Assembly: GCA_947500035.1 (NCBI GenBank)
Contig: CANMQP010000012.1
Span: 310,001-374,000 of the forward strand
DNA from: an uncultured Kiloniellaceae bacterium
Lineage (GTDB): Bacteria > Pseudomonadota > Alphaproteobacteria > Kiloniellales > Kiloniellaceae
DNA length: 64,000 bases
Direction of reading: 5' to 3'
Positions within the stretch are counted from its first letter, which is position 1. Every line of letters begins with the position of its first letter. This document shows positions 1 to 9,339 of the stretch, one piece after another. The position numbers and the translations under genes are program-made. The notes under the pieces were generated by a model that was given only the letters and a program-made list of their open reading frames with translations, did not search any database and was not told the DNA's origin.

Positions 1-55
1 CGGCCGTTCGCTGATCGAAATGGCTGCGGCGGCATCCGACGCGGCGGCCGAATAA
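1..55 (+). CDS. gpmI: C-terminal end of phosphoglycerate mutase (partial)
   Basis: Only the last 17 codons of a gene that begins before the window are present, ending in TAA at 53-55. The visible residues begin GRSLIEMAAAA, which matches the usual end of cofactor-independent phosphoglycerate mutases, where a TGRSL(I/L) motif lies near the C-terminus. The stop overlaps the next start by one base (TAATG), so the two genes are translationally coupled. In alphaproteobacteria gpmI commonly precedes this envC-ctpA pair, which supports the call. So little sequence is visible that the identification rests on the motif and the gene order. Confidence 0.6.
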   Translation, partial: GRSLIEMAAAASDAAAE

Positions 56-1521
56 TGGCGGCCTCGTTCGCACTCTGGCGGACGAAAACGATCTCGATGG
101 TCGTGGCCACGACCGCTGCCATTGTGATATCGAATCATCCTGCGGCGGCCCAGTCCGCTGATCAGACGAACCCCAACCTGAACGAAATTCAGCGCGACCT
201 CGAGCGCAGCAAAGCCGACACCGAAGATCTGGCACGCAAATCTGAAGAAGTCCGAATTGAGCTGCGCCTCTTGAAAGGCCGCATGATCAATGTCGCGCGT
301 AAAACCCTGGACCTTGAGTCGGAACTTTCAGCGATCGAGGAAACCCTTGTCAGCCTGCTTGAAGAGGAGGGCGCCAAATCGGCGGCACTTCAGCGCCAAC
401 GGCAAAAGTTGGGCCGCACGCTTGGCGCGCTGCAGCGCATCGCCCTCCTGCCGCCTGAAGCTCTGGTGGCCGCACCGGGATCTCCTGTGGACGCGGTGCG
501 CTCTGCAACCTTGTTACGGGTGGCCGTTCCCGCTTTGGAGCAAGAAGCGGACCGGCTGAAAAAAGATCTCGACGAACTGGAGCATCTGCGGGTCAGGATC
601 GAACGCGAGCGCGTCGATGTCAGCGCCGCCAGCGACCTCCTCAGCAATGAACGTAAAACGCTGACTGCCTTGATCGATCAGAAACGCCGCCTGCAATCGC
701 AAACGACGGAACAGCAGGCTGTGTCGGAGCGTAAAATGGCTCGGCTTGCCCGGGAGGCCGAGGATTTACGCGATTTGCTGCGGAAAATCGAGCGTGAGGC
801 CGCCGAACAGGAACGTCTGGCGCGCGAGGCCGAGCAGCGTGATCAGGAACGCCGACTGGCTCTGCAGAGGGAACAAAAGCGGCAGCTGGAGCTTGAACAG
901 GCCAAAAGAGAGGCGGAAGCCCGCGAACAGCAGCGTCTCGCTGAAAATGCACAGCGTCAGGGCGAGCTCGAGAGCCGGCTGCTTGCCGATCCACCGGTCA
1001 TCGCACAGACCCCGGAAACCCCTCCCTCGGATCAGCAACAGGTTGCGTCAGCGGGGACGCGGCCCGCGGTGAGCGGCAATCTCTCGAAACCGGCCAATAT
1101 CCGCGCCTTCCCCTCGGTGGCACGTAACGAACTTTTGATGCCGGCGCACGGACGGCTTCTGAGACGCTATGGACAACAGGGCAAAAATGGCAGTCCAGCG
1201 TCAAAAGGCATAACCATAGCAACGCGCGAGGGGGCTCAGGTAATTGCCCCCTTCGACGGCAAAGTGGTCTATGCTGGCGAGTTCCGCGGCTATGGCCTCA
1301 TCTTGATCATAGAGCACGGCAAACGATATCATACATTACTGGCAGGCGTTGAACGCGTGGACGCGGTTGTCGGCCAGTGGATACTAGCGGGAGAGCCGAT
1401 CGGCGTAATGACCGACGACGGGGTTCGAAAACCAGAACTTTATTTGGAACTCCGGAGAAACGGACAAGCGATCAATCCGCTGCCTTGGTTGGCGGCAACT
1501 GGCGATAAGGTACGAGGTTAA
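55..1521 (+). CDS. envC: EnvC-like murein hydrolase activator (degenerate M23/LytM)
   Basis: A 488-residue exported protein: N-terminal signal peptide (cleavage near residues 31-33, after PAAA), a long charged coiled coil from about 40 to 310, and a C-terminal M23/LytM-like domain from about 365 to 480. EnvC-family proteins act at the division septum and switch on amidases rather than cutting peptidoglycan themselves. The sequence agrees: where active LytM enzymes have H-x-G-x-D there is SKGITI, and where they have an HxH in TLYAH there is TLLAG, so the zinc ligands are missing. It overlaps the preceding gpmI stop and the following ctpA start by one base each, so the three genes form a coupled operon. 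Confidence 0.85.
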   Translation: MAASFALWRTKTISMVVATTAAIVISNHPAAAQSADQTNPNLNEIQRDLERSKADTEDLARKSEEVRIELRLLKGRMINVARKTLDLESELSAIEETLVSLLEEEGAKSAALQRQRQKLGRTLGALQRIALLPPEALVAAPGSPVDAVRSATLLRVAVPALEQEADRLKKDLDELEHLRVRIERERVDVSAASDLLSNERKTLTALIDQKRRLQSQTTEQQAVSERKMARLAREAEDLRDLLRKIEREAAEQERLAREAEQRDQERRLALQREQKRQLELEQAKREAEAREQQRLAENAQRQGELESRLLADPPVIAQTPETPPSDQQQVASAGTRPAVSGNLSKPANIRAFPSVARNELLMPAHGRLLRRYGQQGKNGSPASKGITIATREGAQVIAPFDGKVVYAGEFRGYGLILIIEHGKRYHTLLAGVERVDAVVGQWILAGEPIGVMTDDGVRKPELYLELRRNGQAINPLPWLAATGDKVRG

Positions 1522-2828
1522 TGCACAAATTGCAGAAGGCGGCCATCCTGGCCGCAGTGGTACTTATGTTCCCGCTCGGCGGCTCCGTTGCGCAGGATAA
1601 TGAACAGCACTCTGAAACATACCGGCAGCTCAAGCTATTCGGCGACGTCTTCGAGAGGGTCAGAACCGATTATGTCGAACAGGCCACGGATGAGGAGCTG
1701 ATCGAGTCCGCGATCCAGGGCATGCTCTCGCATCTGGACCCTCATTCCAGCTATCTGAACGAAAAATCCTTCAAGGACATGCGGGTTCAGACCCGCGGCG
1801 AGTTCGGCGGTCTTGGGATCGAAGTCACCATGGAGAACGGTTACGTTAAGGTCGTCTCCCCGATTGACGATACGCCGGCCTTCCGCGCCGGAGTCGAAGC
1901 CGGTGACTACATTACCCATCTGGACGGCGAGGCCGTTCAGGGCCTTACGCTTGCCGAGGCCGTCGAGCGCATGCGCGGACTGGTCAATACGGACCTGAAG
2001 GTCACGATCCGGCGCGAAGGCGTTGACCCCTTTGACCTGGTCATCACCCGCGACGTCATCAAGGTCCGTTCGGTCCGTAGCCGTATGGAAGGGAATGTGG
2101 GCTACGTCCGCGTGACTTCCTTCAACGAGCAGTCCACACCAGGCGTTGAAAACGCCATTGCGGATATCAAGAAAGAACTCGGCAACGAGCTGGTGGGACT
2201 GGTGCTTGATTTACGCAACAATCCCGGCGGCCTCTTGACCGAAGCCATCTCGATTTCCGATGCCTTTCTCGACCAGGGTGAAATCGTCTCGACCCGTGGC
2301 CGTGAATCCGAGGACACCCAGCGCTACAATGCACGCTCAGGCGATCTGATGGATGGTCTGCCGATCGTCGTGCTGATCAATGGTGGCTCCGCCTCTGCTT
2401 CGGAAATTGTCGCGGGCGCCCTGCAGGATCATCGCCGGGCAATCATCCTGGGCACGAAGTCCTTCGGCAAAGGTTCAGTCCAGACAATCATTCCGCTTGC
2501 AGGACATGGCGCCATGCGCCTGACCACAGCACGTTATTTCACGCCTTCAGGGGGATCGATCCAGGCCACTGGTATCGTCCCGGATATTGAAGTAGAGCAG
2601 GCTCGCGTTGAAGAAGTCAGCGGCGGTCCCCAGCGAAGCGAAGCCGATCTGCGCGGCGCTTTGGCCAATCCGGGTACAAGCGGCGGTGGAGAAGACAACC
2701 GGCCCGCCAACAGCACCGTGCCTGAGGGAGAGGCAGAGGAAGACGCCGAGCCGATAGACTATCAGCTGTCTCGCGCAATCGATCTGCTGCGTGGCCTCTC
2801 GCTCTTCAGCGAGCGCGCCACAAATTAA
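1521..2828 (+). CDS. ctpA: S41 family C-terminal processing protease
   Basis: Periplasmic serine protease of 435 residues that trims C-termini of exported proteins and often peptidoglycan hydrolases. A signal peptide ends near residue 24, a PDZ domain covers about 90-170, and the S41 core follows. The Ser/Lys dyad is recognisable as Ser292 in the GSASASE block and Lys317 in FGKGSVQ, spaced 25 residues apart as in E. coli Prc. An acidic tail after residue 370 is low in complexity. The start overlaps the envC stop (TAATG). In alphaproteobacteria this envC-ctpA pairing is standard and suggests joint work in septal wall remodelling. Confidence 0.93.
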   Translation: MHKLQKAAILAAVVLMFPLGGSVAQDNEQHSETYRQLKLFGDVFERVRTDYVEQATDEELIESAIQGMLSHLDPHSSYLNEKSFKDMRVQTRGEFGGLGIEVTMENGYVKVVSPIDDTPAFRAGVEAGDYITHLDGEAVQGLTLAEAVERMRGLVNTDLKVTIRREGVDPFDLVITRDVIKVRSVRSRMEGNVGYVRVTSFNEQSTPGVENAIADIKKELGNELVGLVLDLRNNPGGLLTEAISISDAFLDQGEIVSTRGRESEDTQRYNARSGDLMDGLPIVVLINGGSASASEIVAGALQDHRRAIILGTKSFGKGSVQTIIPLAGHGAMRLTTARYFTPSGGSIQATGIVPDIEVEQARVEEVSGGPQRSEADLRGALANPGTSGGGEDNRPANSTVPEGEAEEDAEPIDYQLSRAIDLLRGLSLFSERATN

Positions 2829-3303
2829 CAGCTACGGTTTCCACAGAGAAGCCGTAACATCTGATCGCCATCGGAGGCTGTAGCAAACGCGCTGCAGCCT
2901 CCGAAGTTCATTCCAGGCGATACAGGGCCAGAGTCCTCCGGGCTTTTCCGGTCCTTCACAGGCAATCAGTCTGCTACCTGAGCAAGATCCCACCACAAAA
3001 AGGTGTCTGCCCGGACCATGAGCAACGCGAAATTGCTGCAAAAGCTTGATGTCCTTAACTTTGCACCAATGTAACTTATTGAATTCACTATCAATTCAGA
3101 ACGCTCGCACCATAAAGGCAGGGCAAGGACACCAAGATCCGCCAAATTCTTCCGGACGCGCAGAATTAAGTAACTGTTTTGCCTTATGCTTTGCGTTTTA
3201 ACCATCAACGACGCCCCTGCCTCTGCGAAGCCTCGCAACGAGGTGTTTCAGAGGCGGGCAAAAAGTAACCGGGAAAGGGTCCAGAACTCTGTCACGCAGT
3301 AGG
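2829..3303. other. Intergenic region between ctpA and the deacetylase gene
   Basis: A 475-base stretch without a convincing gene. It holds the hairpin at 2873-2902 and an AT-rich part at about 3040-3210. A weak promoter-like pair for the plus strand is TTGATG (3046-3051) and TGTAAC (3070-3075) with an 18-base spacer. Just after it lies an inverted repeat, TGAATT-N7-AATTCA (3080-3098), that could be an operator. Minus-strand open frames here have no recognisable features. Confidence 0.4.
2873..2902 (+). terminator. Strong hairpin after ctpA
   Basis: GGAGGCTGTAGC pairs with GCTGCAGCCTCC over 12 positions (one G-U) around a 6-nt loop, 45 bases after the ctpA stop. No T-tract follows, so it may be a processing or stability hairpin rather than a simple intrinsic terminator. 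Confidence 0.4.
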
Positions 3304-4722
3304 TTGGCTCTGATCTTTGCATGGTTCTGCCTGATCGGCGTTGTCGCCGGTGGGATTGGTTACGTGTACCTCTCTGAACCGCCCGTGCAGATGGTCGAGG
3401 ATCCTGCGGCCCCACCGCAAGAGCCAGAGACAGGAAAAGCGGAGGCGGAGGCGGCCCAGGCTGAGATACCAGAGGGCGGCACGGCTGATGGCGAAATGGC
3501 TGAGACCGAGGCAAGCAAAGCCGAAGAGCCTCAGAATTTACCTGACCAAACCGAAACCGCGCCCGACGCTCAAGTCGCATCAAAAACTGAAGAAAAGACC
3601 CCATCCGGCCAGTCTGATCCCGAACCGGTAGCAGCCGAGGACGGGGCGAAAACGCCCGCCGCAGCTGAGACTCAGGTAACTGCCGACAGTGCCGAAGAAA
3701 ACAAAAGCGCTGAGGCGGCAGAGACCAAGAACGGCGCAGCAGACATCGCTGTACGCCCTGACGACCAAACGGCAACGGCCAAGGTCGCCGATACCACGCA
3801 ACAGCAGAGCCCTTCCGGCTCTTCCAAGCCCGTTCAGCAAGCCGCCCTGCCCAAGGTTGCGGCTCCCGATTACAACAGTTTGCCTCTATGGCGGCGCAAC
3901 CGGCAGAACATTGACGAACGCTGGTTAAAAGATGCGGATGGCAATCCCAAACCGCGTATAGCTTTCGTCCTCTCCGAGCTGGGTCATGCCCGCATCGCGG
4001 CTGAGGAGATCATCAAGAAGCTCCCGCCTGCCATCACACTTTCCTTCAGTCCCTATGCGAAGCCACGCTCGCTGGAATACCTCAGCGCGCTGGCCCGCGC
4101 CAACGGCCACGAGGTCATGCTCGACCTTCCGCTCGAGCCGATAGACTTTCCGCAGCGGGATCCCGGTCCAAACGCACTGCTGACCGCATTGGAGCCCGAG
4201 GAGAACCTCGCACGGCTCGCCTGGTCTCTCGAACGCACCACCGGATATGTCGGTGTCGCCGTCTGGATGGGGTCGCGCTTCGTCGCCTCGCCGCGTCAGA
4301 TGCGTCCCCTGTTCAAGGCAATCGAGGAGCGGGGCATTATCCTGCTGGATAACGCCGAACGGGAGGACAGCCTCTCCATGGAGCTGGCGGGCGAATTCAG
4401 TGTACCTACCTTGAGCAGCCACCGTTACGTGGACGTTCCGCTTGCCAGCCGGGATGCGATCGATGCTCGCCTGGCTCAGGTTGAACGCATTGCCCTACAG
4501 TTCGGCAGCGCGATTGCCATGGGCCGGCCTTTCCCGGTCACCGTGGAACGCCTGGCCGAATGGAGCGCCGAAATCGAGAAACGAGGCATCGTCCTCGTTC
4601 CGATCTCGGTTCTGGCCGAAGAAGCTGTTAGCAAGCAGGAACTCGCCCAGAAAGCGTCCGTGACCACAGACAAAGCGAAAGCCAAGGACGGCCCGTCGGG
4701 TTCCGAGACACCCGGCAACTGA
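3304..4722 (+). CDS. Divergent polysaccharide deacetylase family protein
   Basis: A 472-residue protein: a membrane anchor at about residues 3-22, a very long Ala/Glu/Lys/Pro linker from about 25 to 190, then the divergent polysaccharide deacetylase domain (DUF610/YibQ type) at about 215-445, marked by PRIAFVLSELG, a MLDLPLEP block and MGSRF. The family is periplasmic; its substrate is not established. The start is uncertain: no in-frame ATG or GTG precedes the membrane segment, and the frame is open back to 3202. TTG at 3304 is the only conventional choice. CTG at 3289, about nine bases after GGGAAAGGG, would add the basic residues expected before a membrane helix. Confidence 0.82.
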   Translation: MALIFAWFCLIGVVAGGIGYVYLSEPPVQMVEDPAAPPQEPETGKAEAEAAQAEIPEGGTADGEMAETEASKAEEPQNLPDQTETAPDAQVASKTEEKTPSGQSDPEPVAAEDGAKTPAAAETQVTADSAEENKSAEAAETKNGAADIAVRPDDQTATAKVADTTQQQSPSGSSKPVQQAALPKVAAPDYNSLPLWRRNRQNIDERWLKDADGNPKPRIAFVLSELGHARIAAEEIIKKLPPAITLSFSPYAKPRSLEYLSALARANGHEVMLDLPLEPIDFPQRDPGPNALLTALEPEENLARLAWSLERTTGYVGVAVWMGSRFVASPRQMRPLFKAIEERGIILLDNAEREDSLSMELAGEFSVPTLSSHRYVDVPLASRDAIDARLAQVERIALQFGSAIAMGRPFPVTVERLAEWSAEIEKRGIVLVPISVLAEEAVSKQELAQKASVTTDKAKAKDGPSGSETPGN

Positions 4723-4755
4723 CCAGAGCGCATGCGTTGGCATGCAGTTCCTTCT

Positions 4756-4770
4756 TGACGAAATTCGTCA
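4756..4770. promoter_or_regulatory. Perfect palindrome upstream of rppH
   Basis: TGACGAAATTCGTCA consists of 7-base arms around a single central base. It lies 96 bases before rppH and 34 bases after the deacetylase gene, the spacing and form of a dimeric regulator site. The cognate factor is unknown. Confidence 0.35.
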
Positions 4771-4793
4771 GGGTCGTAAACCCTTAGCGCAGT

Positions 4794-4803
4794 GTCACGT
4801 GAC
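4794..4803. promoter_or_regulatory. Second palindrome upstream of rppH
   Basis: GTCACGTGAC is a perfect 10-base palindrome 24 bases downstream of the first palindrome. It could be part of the same control region, but a palindrome this short can also occur by chance. Confidence 0.2.
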
Positions 4804-4865
4804 GCGCCTGATTGACGTTTCGCGCCTCCATCGGCAAGTCATGAGAATCTGAAAACCAAGAGCCG

Positions 4866-5372
4866 ATGTCCAAGAAAAAAGCCCAAAAAACCCTGACCGA
4901 CGCCGATATCGACGCGCTTCCTTATCGGCCTTGTGTCGGTTTGATGGTCTTCAACGCGCAAGGCCATGTTTTTGTCGCGCAGCGCAATGATATGAGCAAT
5001 CCGGCCTGGCAGATGCCTCAGGGGGGCGTCGATAGGGGTGAGGAGCCGCGCGACGCGGCACTCCGGGAACTGGAGGAAGAGATCGGTACCGGCGATGCGG
5101 AAATACTGGCGGAGAGTGCGGATTGGCACAGTTACAACCTGCCGCGTGAACTGGTACGCAAGCTCTGGAAAGGCCGTTATCGGGGACAGAGCCAAAAATG
5201 GTTCGCCCTCCGCCTGCGTGGCGGCGATGAAACCATCAATATCGAAACCGAGCACCCCGAGTTCTCAGCCTGGAGATGGGTCGACATTGGTCAGGTCGTT
5301 GATCTGGCCGTGCCTTTTAAACGAGATCTCTATCGCAAGATTGTCGAGGAGTTCCGGCATCTGGCCGGATAA
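4866..5372 (+). CDS. rppH: RNA pyrophosphohydrolase
   Basis: A 168-residue Nudix hydrolase that removes pyrophosphate from the 5' end of triphosphorylated mRNA and so triggers RNase E-dependent decay. The Nudix box GX5EX7REUXEEXGU is intact at about residues 53-75 (GGVDRGEE...RELEEEIG), and the upstream PCVGLMVFN and WQMPQGG blocks are those of the RppH/IalA group rather than other Nudix enzymes. Length is as usual for the family. It follows the deacetylase gene on the same strand after 143 bases that contain two palindromes. Confidence 0.92.
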   Translation: MSKKKAQKTLTDADIDALPYRPCVGLMVFNAQGHVFVAQRNDMSNPAWQMPQGGVDRGEEPRDAALRELEEEIGTGDAEILAESADWHSYNLPRELVRKLWKGRYRGQSQKWFALRLRGGDETINIETEHPEFSAWRWVDIGQVVDLAVPFKRDLYRKIVEEFRHLAG

Positions 5373-5417
5373 GGCACATAAAACCGGCCCCGTTCCGCAG
5401 GATCAGCACGAATTCGC

Positions 5418-6236
5418 TCAAGCCGCCTGCCTGAGGCCCTTCGCCTTGCGCTTTACCGCCCAGTAGCCCGCGCGTGCCGCCCAACCCGCCAGGCGGCCAC
5501 GAGGGTTCAAGCCCGCGGCTTTAAAGGTCATCGCGACCCCCAGGTCGAGATGCTTGGGCCGATAGTACCCGGCGGCGCGCTGGATGTAGGCCTGAGACCA
5601 ACGCTTGCGGTCGTAATCCTGCCCCTCCCCGTTCGCGGCAAAATAAGCATAGGCAAGCTCGTCATCCTCGGTCTCTGTGATACGGCTGAGGGCAATCAGC
5701 GCCCGCCGGATCTTGCCGATCTTTTCAGACGCCAGGTAGCGGTTCAGGTGCGTATAGAAGAGCTTGTAGTGACGCAGTTCGTCGGCCGCGATCAGCTTGC
5801 AGATCTTGATGAGAACGGGCTCGTCCGTCGCATCCGCGAGGGCCGAATAGTAGGATGAGGTCCCGACTTCGACGATACAGCGGGCGACCAGTTCGCCCGA
5901 TCGCGTGCCACGCACGGATGTCGAAGCGTCCAAAGGCAGGCTGTAGCCGTCTTTGAATTTCTGGAAACTGCCTTCAAAGTCAAAATTCGGATCGGCCAGT
6001 TCGGCCCAGCGCGCCAACGCGGCGCCATGTTGGATTTCCTCCTCGGCCCAGACCTTCACGACCTCCTGAAACTGGGCATCGTCGGGAAAGACATTGCAGA
6101 GATAGGTCGCATAGTCGGCACCGTTGTACTCAACCATGCTTGCAGCCTTGATGATCTTCAGGATCTCGGGATCGACTTTCGCCGGATCGAAAGCGGACCA
6201 GTCAATATCATCCAGGGTCCAATGCTCGTAAGCCAT
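5418..6236 (-). CDS. Ferritin-like diiron-carboxylate protein
   Basis: A 272-residue soluble protein with the full ligand set of a diiron four-helix bundle: Glu36 (VEYNGADY), Glu67 and His70 (EEIQH), Glu123 (VEVGTSSYY), Glu153 and His156 (DELRH). The pattern resembles acyl-ACP desaturase and rubrerythrin-like oxidases. The substrate cannot be told from sequence: it could be a desaturase, an oxidase or a peroxide-scavenging protein. There are no transmembrane segments or rubredoxin cysteines. It sits alone between rppH (convergent) and the ATP synthase operon (same strand, separated by that operon's terminator). Confidence 0.75.
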   Translation of the reverse strand: MAYEHWTLDDIDWSAFDPAKVDPEILKIIKAASMVEYNGADYATYLCNVFPDDAQFQEVVKVWAEEEIQHGAALARWAELADPNFDFEGSFQKFKDGYSLPLDASTSVRGTRSGELVARCIVEVGTSSYYSALADATDEPVLIKICKLIAADELRHYKLFYTHLNRYLASEKIGKIRRALIALSRITETEDDELAYAYFAANGEGQDYDRKRWSQAYIQRAAGYYRPKHLDLGVAMTFKAAGLNPRGRLAGWAARAGYWAVKRKAKGLRQAA

Positions 6237-6255
6237 CTTTGCTACCCACTCTTAT

Positions 6256-6278
6256 GACTGAACGCGCCGAATTCAGTC
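6256..6278. promoter_or_regulatory. Inverted repeat upstream of the diiron protein gene
   Basis: GACTGAA and TTCAGTC (7-base arms, 9-base spacer) lie 20-42 bases before the start codon at 6236, where a repressor would overlap the promoter or start of transcription. Confidence 0.35.
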
Positions 6279-6370
6279 TGCCGCAAAACTCAAGTGTCGA
6301 TTCCTGCTTCTAGCATTGATTCCATTAACGAATCGGCCTGCAGTTCCAATGTCACCGGAACGTAACATAA

Positions 6371-6397
6371 GAAAAATGGGGGCGAAATGCCCCCATT
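6371..6397 (-). terminator. Intrinsic terminator of the atp operon
   Basis: Read on the minus strand, AATGGGGGC, a 5-base loop and GCCCCCATT are followed by a run of T residues. It lies 71 bases after the atpC stop and ends the atpHAGDC transcript. Confidence 0.85.
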
Positions 6398-6467
6398 CAA
6401 CATAGCACTAGAAAAACCTGGGCTATTGATTCACGTCAATGCTTCGCACCCCGCCGGAAGACCCGCT

Positions 6468-6872
6468 TCAGGCGCTGGCGCGGATCATTGCTGTGCTGAC
6501 CGCGATCTGGCGCTCCGCCACTTTGCGCTCAGCATCCGTCTTCGCCGCGGCAAGATCTTCCTGTGCGTCCTGAAGCGATTGACGGGCCGCGGCAGGATCG
6601 ATCTCCGACACTGGTTGTGCCTGCTCCGCCAGAACGGTGCAGCGGGTGGGTGTTACCTCGGCAACACCACCGGCAATGAAGATCCGCTCGGAGACGGTCT
6701 TGCCTTCGTAGATCGAGATCACGCCGGGCCGAACCGTCGAAATCATCGGCGCGTGGCGCGGCAGCACACCGAAATCACCCTCTTCGCCCGGGACCACGAC
6801 CATGTCGGTGTCCTTGGAGACGAGGAGCTTTTCCGGAGAGACCAGCTCGAATTCAACCTTGTTTTCAGGCAT
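6468..6872 (-). CDS. atpC: ATP synthase F1 subunit epsilon
   Basis: A 134-residue epsilon subunit, the rotor-stalk protein that links gamma to the c-ring and can inhibit ATP hydrolysis. The N-terminal beta-sandwich is recognisable from FELVSPEKLL and the block EGDFGVLPRHAP, followed by the C-terminal helical part rich in Ala and Asp. It is the last gene of the operon, 42 bases after atpD, and is followed by the terminator at 6371-6397. Confidence 0.95.
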   Translation of the reverse strand: MPENKVEFELVSPEKLLVSKDTDMVVVPGEEGDFGVLPRHAPMISTVRPGVISIYEGKTVSERIFIAGGVAEVTPTRCTVLAEQAQPVSEIDPAAARQSLQDAQEDLAAAKTDAERKVAERQIAVSTAMIRASA

Positions 6873-6914
6873 CCGCCAGTTCCAACTTCGCTATTTCTTC
6901 TGCGGTCACCGCCC

Positions 6915-8351
<1,437 letters not shown>

Positions 8352-8394
8352 TCAATGCCTCTCGCACCACCAGGATAAGGGTCGATGAGACCCG

Positions 8395-9291
8395 TTACAT
8401 TGCTTCCTTGGCGGAAATAATCTCAATAAGTTCGTTGGTGATGACTGCCTGACGGGTCCGGTTGTAGATCCGGTTCAGGTTACTGATCATCTCGCCAGCG
8501 TTTCGGGTGGCGTTATCCATAGCGGACATCCGCGCACCCTGCTCACTGGCGTTGTTTTCCAAAAGCGCCTTGAAGATCTGCACCGCCAGATTGCGCGGCA
8601 GAAGATCTGCAAGAATTTTCTCTTCTTCAGGTTCGTAGTCGTAGACCAGCTTGTCGTTGTCCGTTTCCGACTTGGCGCCGTCCTCTTCTTTCGCCGATGC
8701 GACGAAAGGAATTAGCTGCTGAGTCGTCACGATTTGGCTGATCACCGATTTGAACTCGGCATAGACAATCGTGCAGACGTCGATTTCACCGGCTTCAAAC
8801 ATCGCGATCGCACGTTCGGAAATCTGATGCGCGCTGTCGAATTTCAACGCCGGTTTGGCAATGTCTTCGATGGTGTCGATGATCAGATCCGAGAATTCGC
8901 GGCGCAGTTGATCACGTCCCTTACGGCCAACGCAAAGAACCTTAACGGTCTTCCCGGCTGCCTTGAGCGCGTTGATCTGATTACGGCTTTCGCGGGCAAT
9001 CGAGCTGTTGAAGCCGCCGCACAGCCCGCGGTCAGCCGTGCCGACGATGATCAGGTGTACATCGTCCTTGCCGCTGCCGGCCAGCAGAGGCGGCGCGCCG
9101 GCCTTACCGGCAACCGAAGCCGCCAGAGAGCCCAGCATCCGGTCCATGCGCTCCGCATAGGGGCGCGAGGCTTCCGCCTGCTCCTGCGCACGGCGCAGTT
9201 TTGCCGCGGCCACCATCTTCATGGCCGAGGTGATCTTCTGCGTCGACTTGACGCTCGAGATCCGGTTTCTTAGGTCCTTAAGACTCGCCAT
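8395..9291 (-). CDS. atpG: ATP synthase F1 subunit gamma
   Basis: The central-stalk gamma subunit, 298 residues. The N-terminal helix [28 protein letters not shown] and the C-terminal ending [22 protein letters not shown] are diagnostic, since these two helices form the rotating coiled coil. A variable Glu/Asp-rich insert at about 200-225 ([10 protein letters not shown]...EPEEEK) is as seen in alphaproteobacterial gamma subunits. It lies 48 bases after atpA and 55 bases before atpD. Confidence 0.97.
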   Translation of the reverse strand: MASLKDLRNRISSVKSTQKITSAMKMVAAAKLRRAQEQAEASRPYAERMDRMLGSLAASVAGKAGAPPLLAGSGKDDVHLIIVGTADRGLCGGFNSSIARESRNQINALKAAGKTVKVLCVGRKGRDQLRREFSDLIIDTIEDIAKPALKFDSAHQISERAIAMFEAGEIDVCTIVYAEFKSVISQIVTTQQLIPFVASAKEEDGAKSETDNDKLVYDYEPEEEKILADLLPRNLAVQIFKALLENNASEQGARMSAMDNATRNAGEMISNLNRIYNRTRQAVITNELIEIISAKEAM

Positions 9292-9339
9292 ATCGCCGTT
9301 ACGCTTCCTGGTTCGCGGGTCCGCTGATTACGTTTGCTG

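Noticed and set aside
2966-3238. 90-codon minus-strand open frame after ctpA
   Set aside because: Mixed composition, no homologous motif, and the frame covers AT-rich promoter-like DNA.
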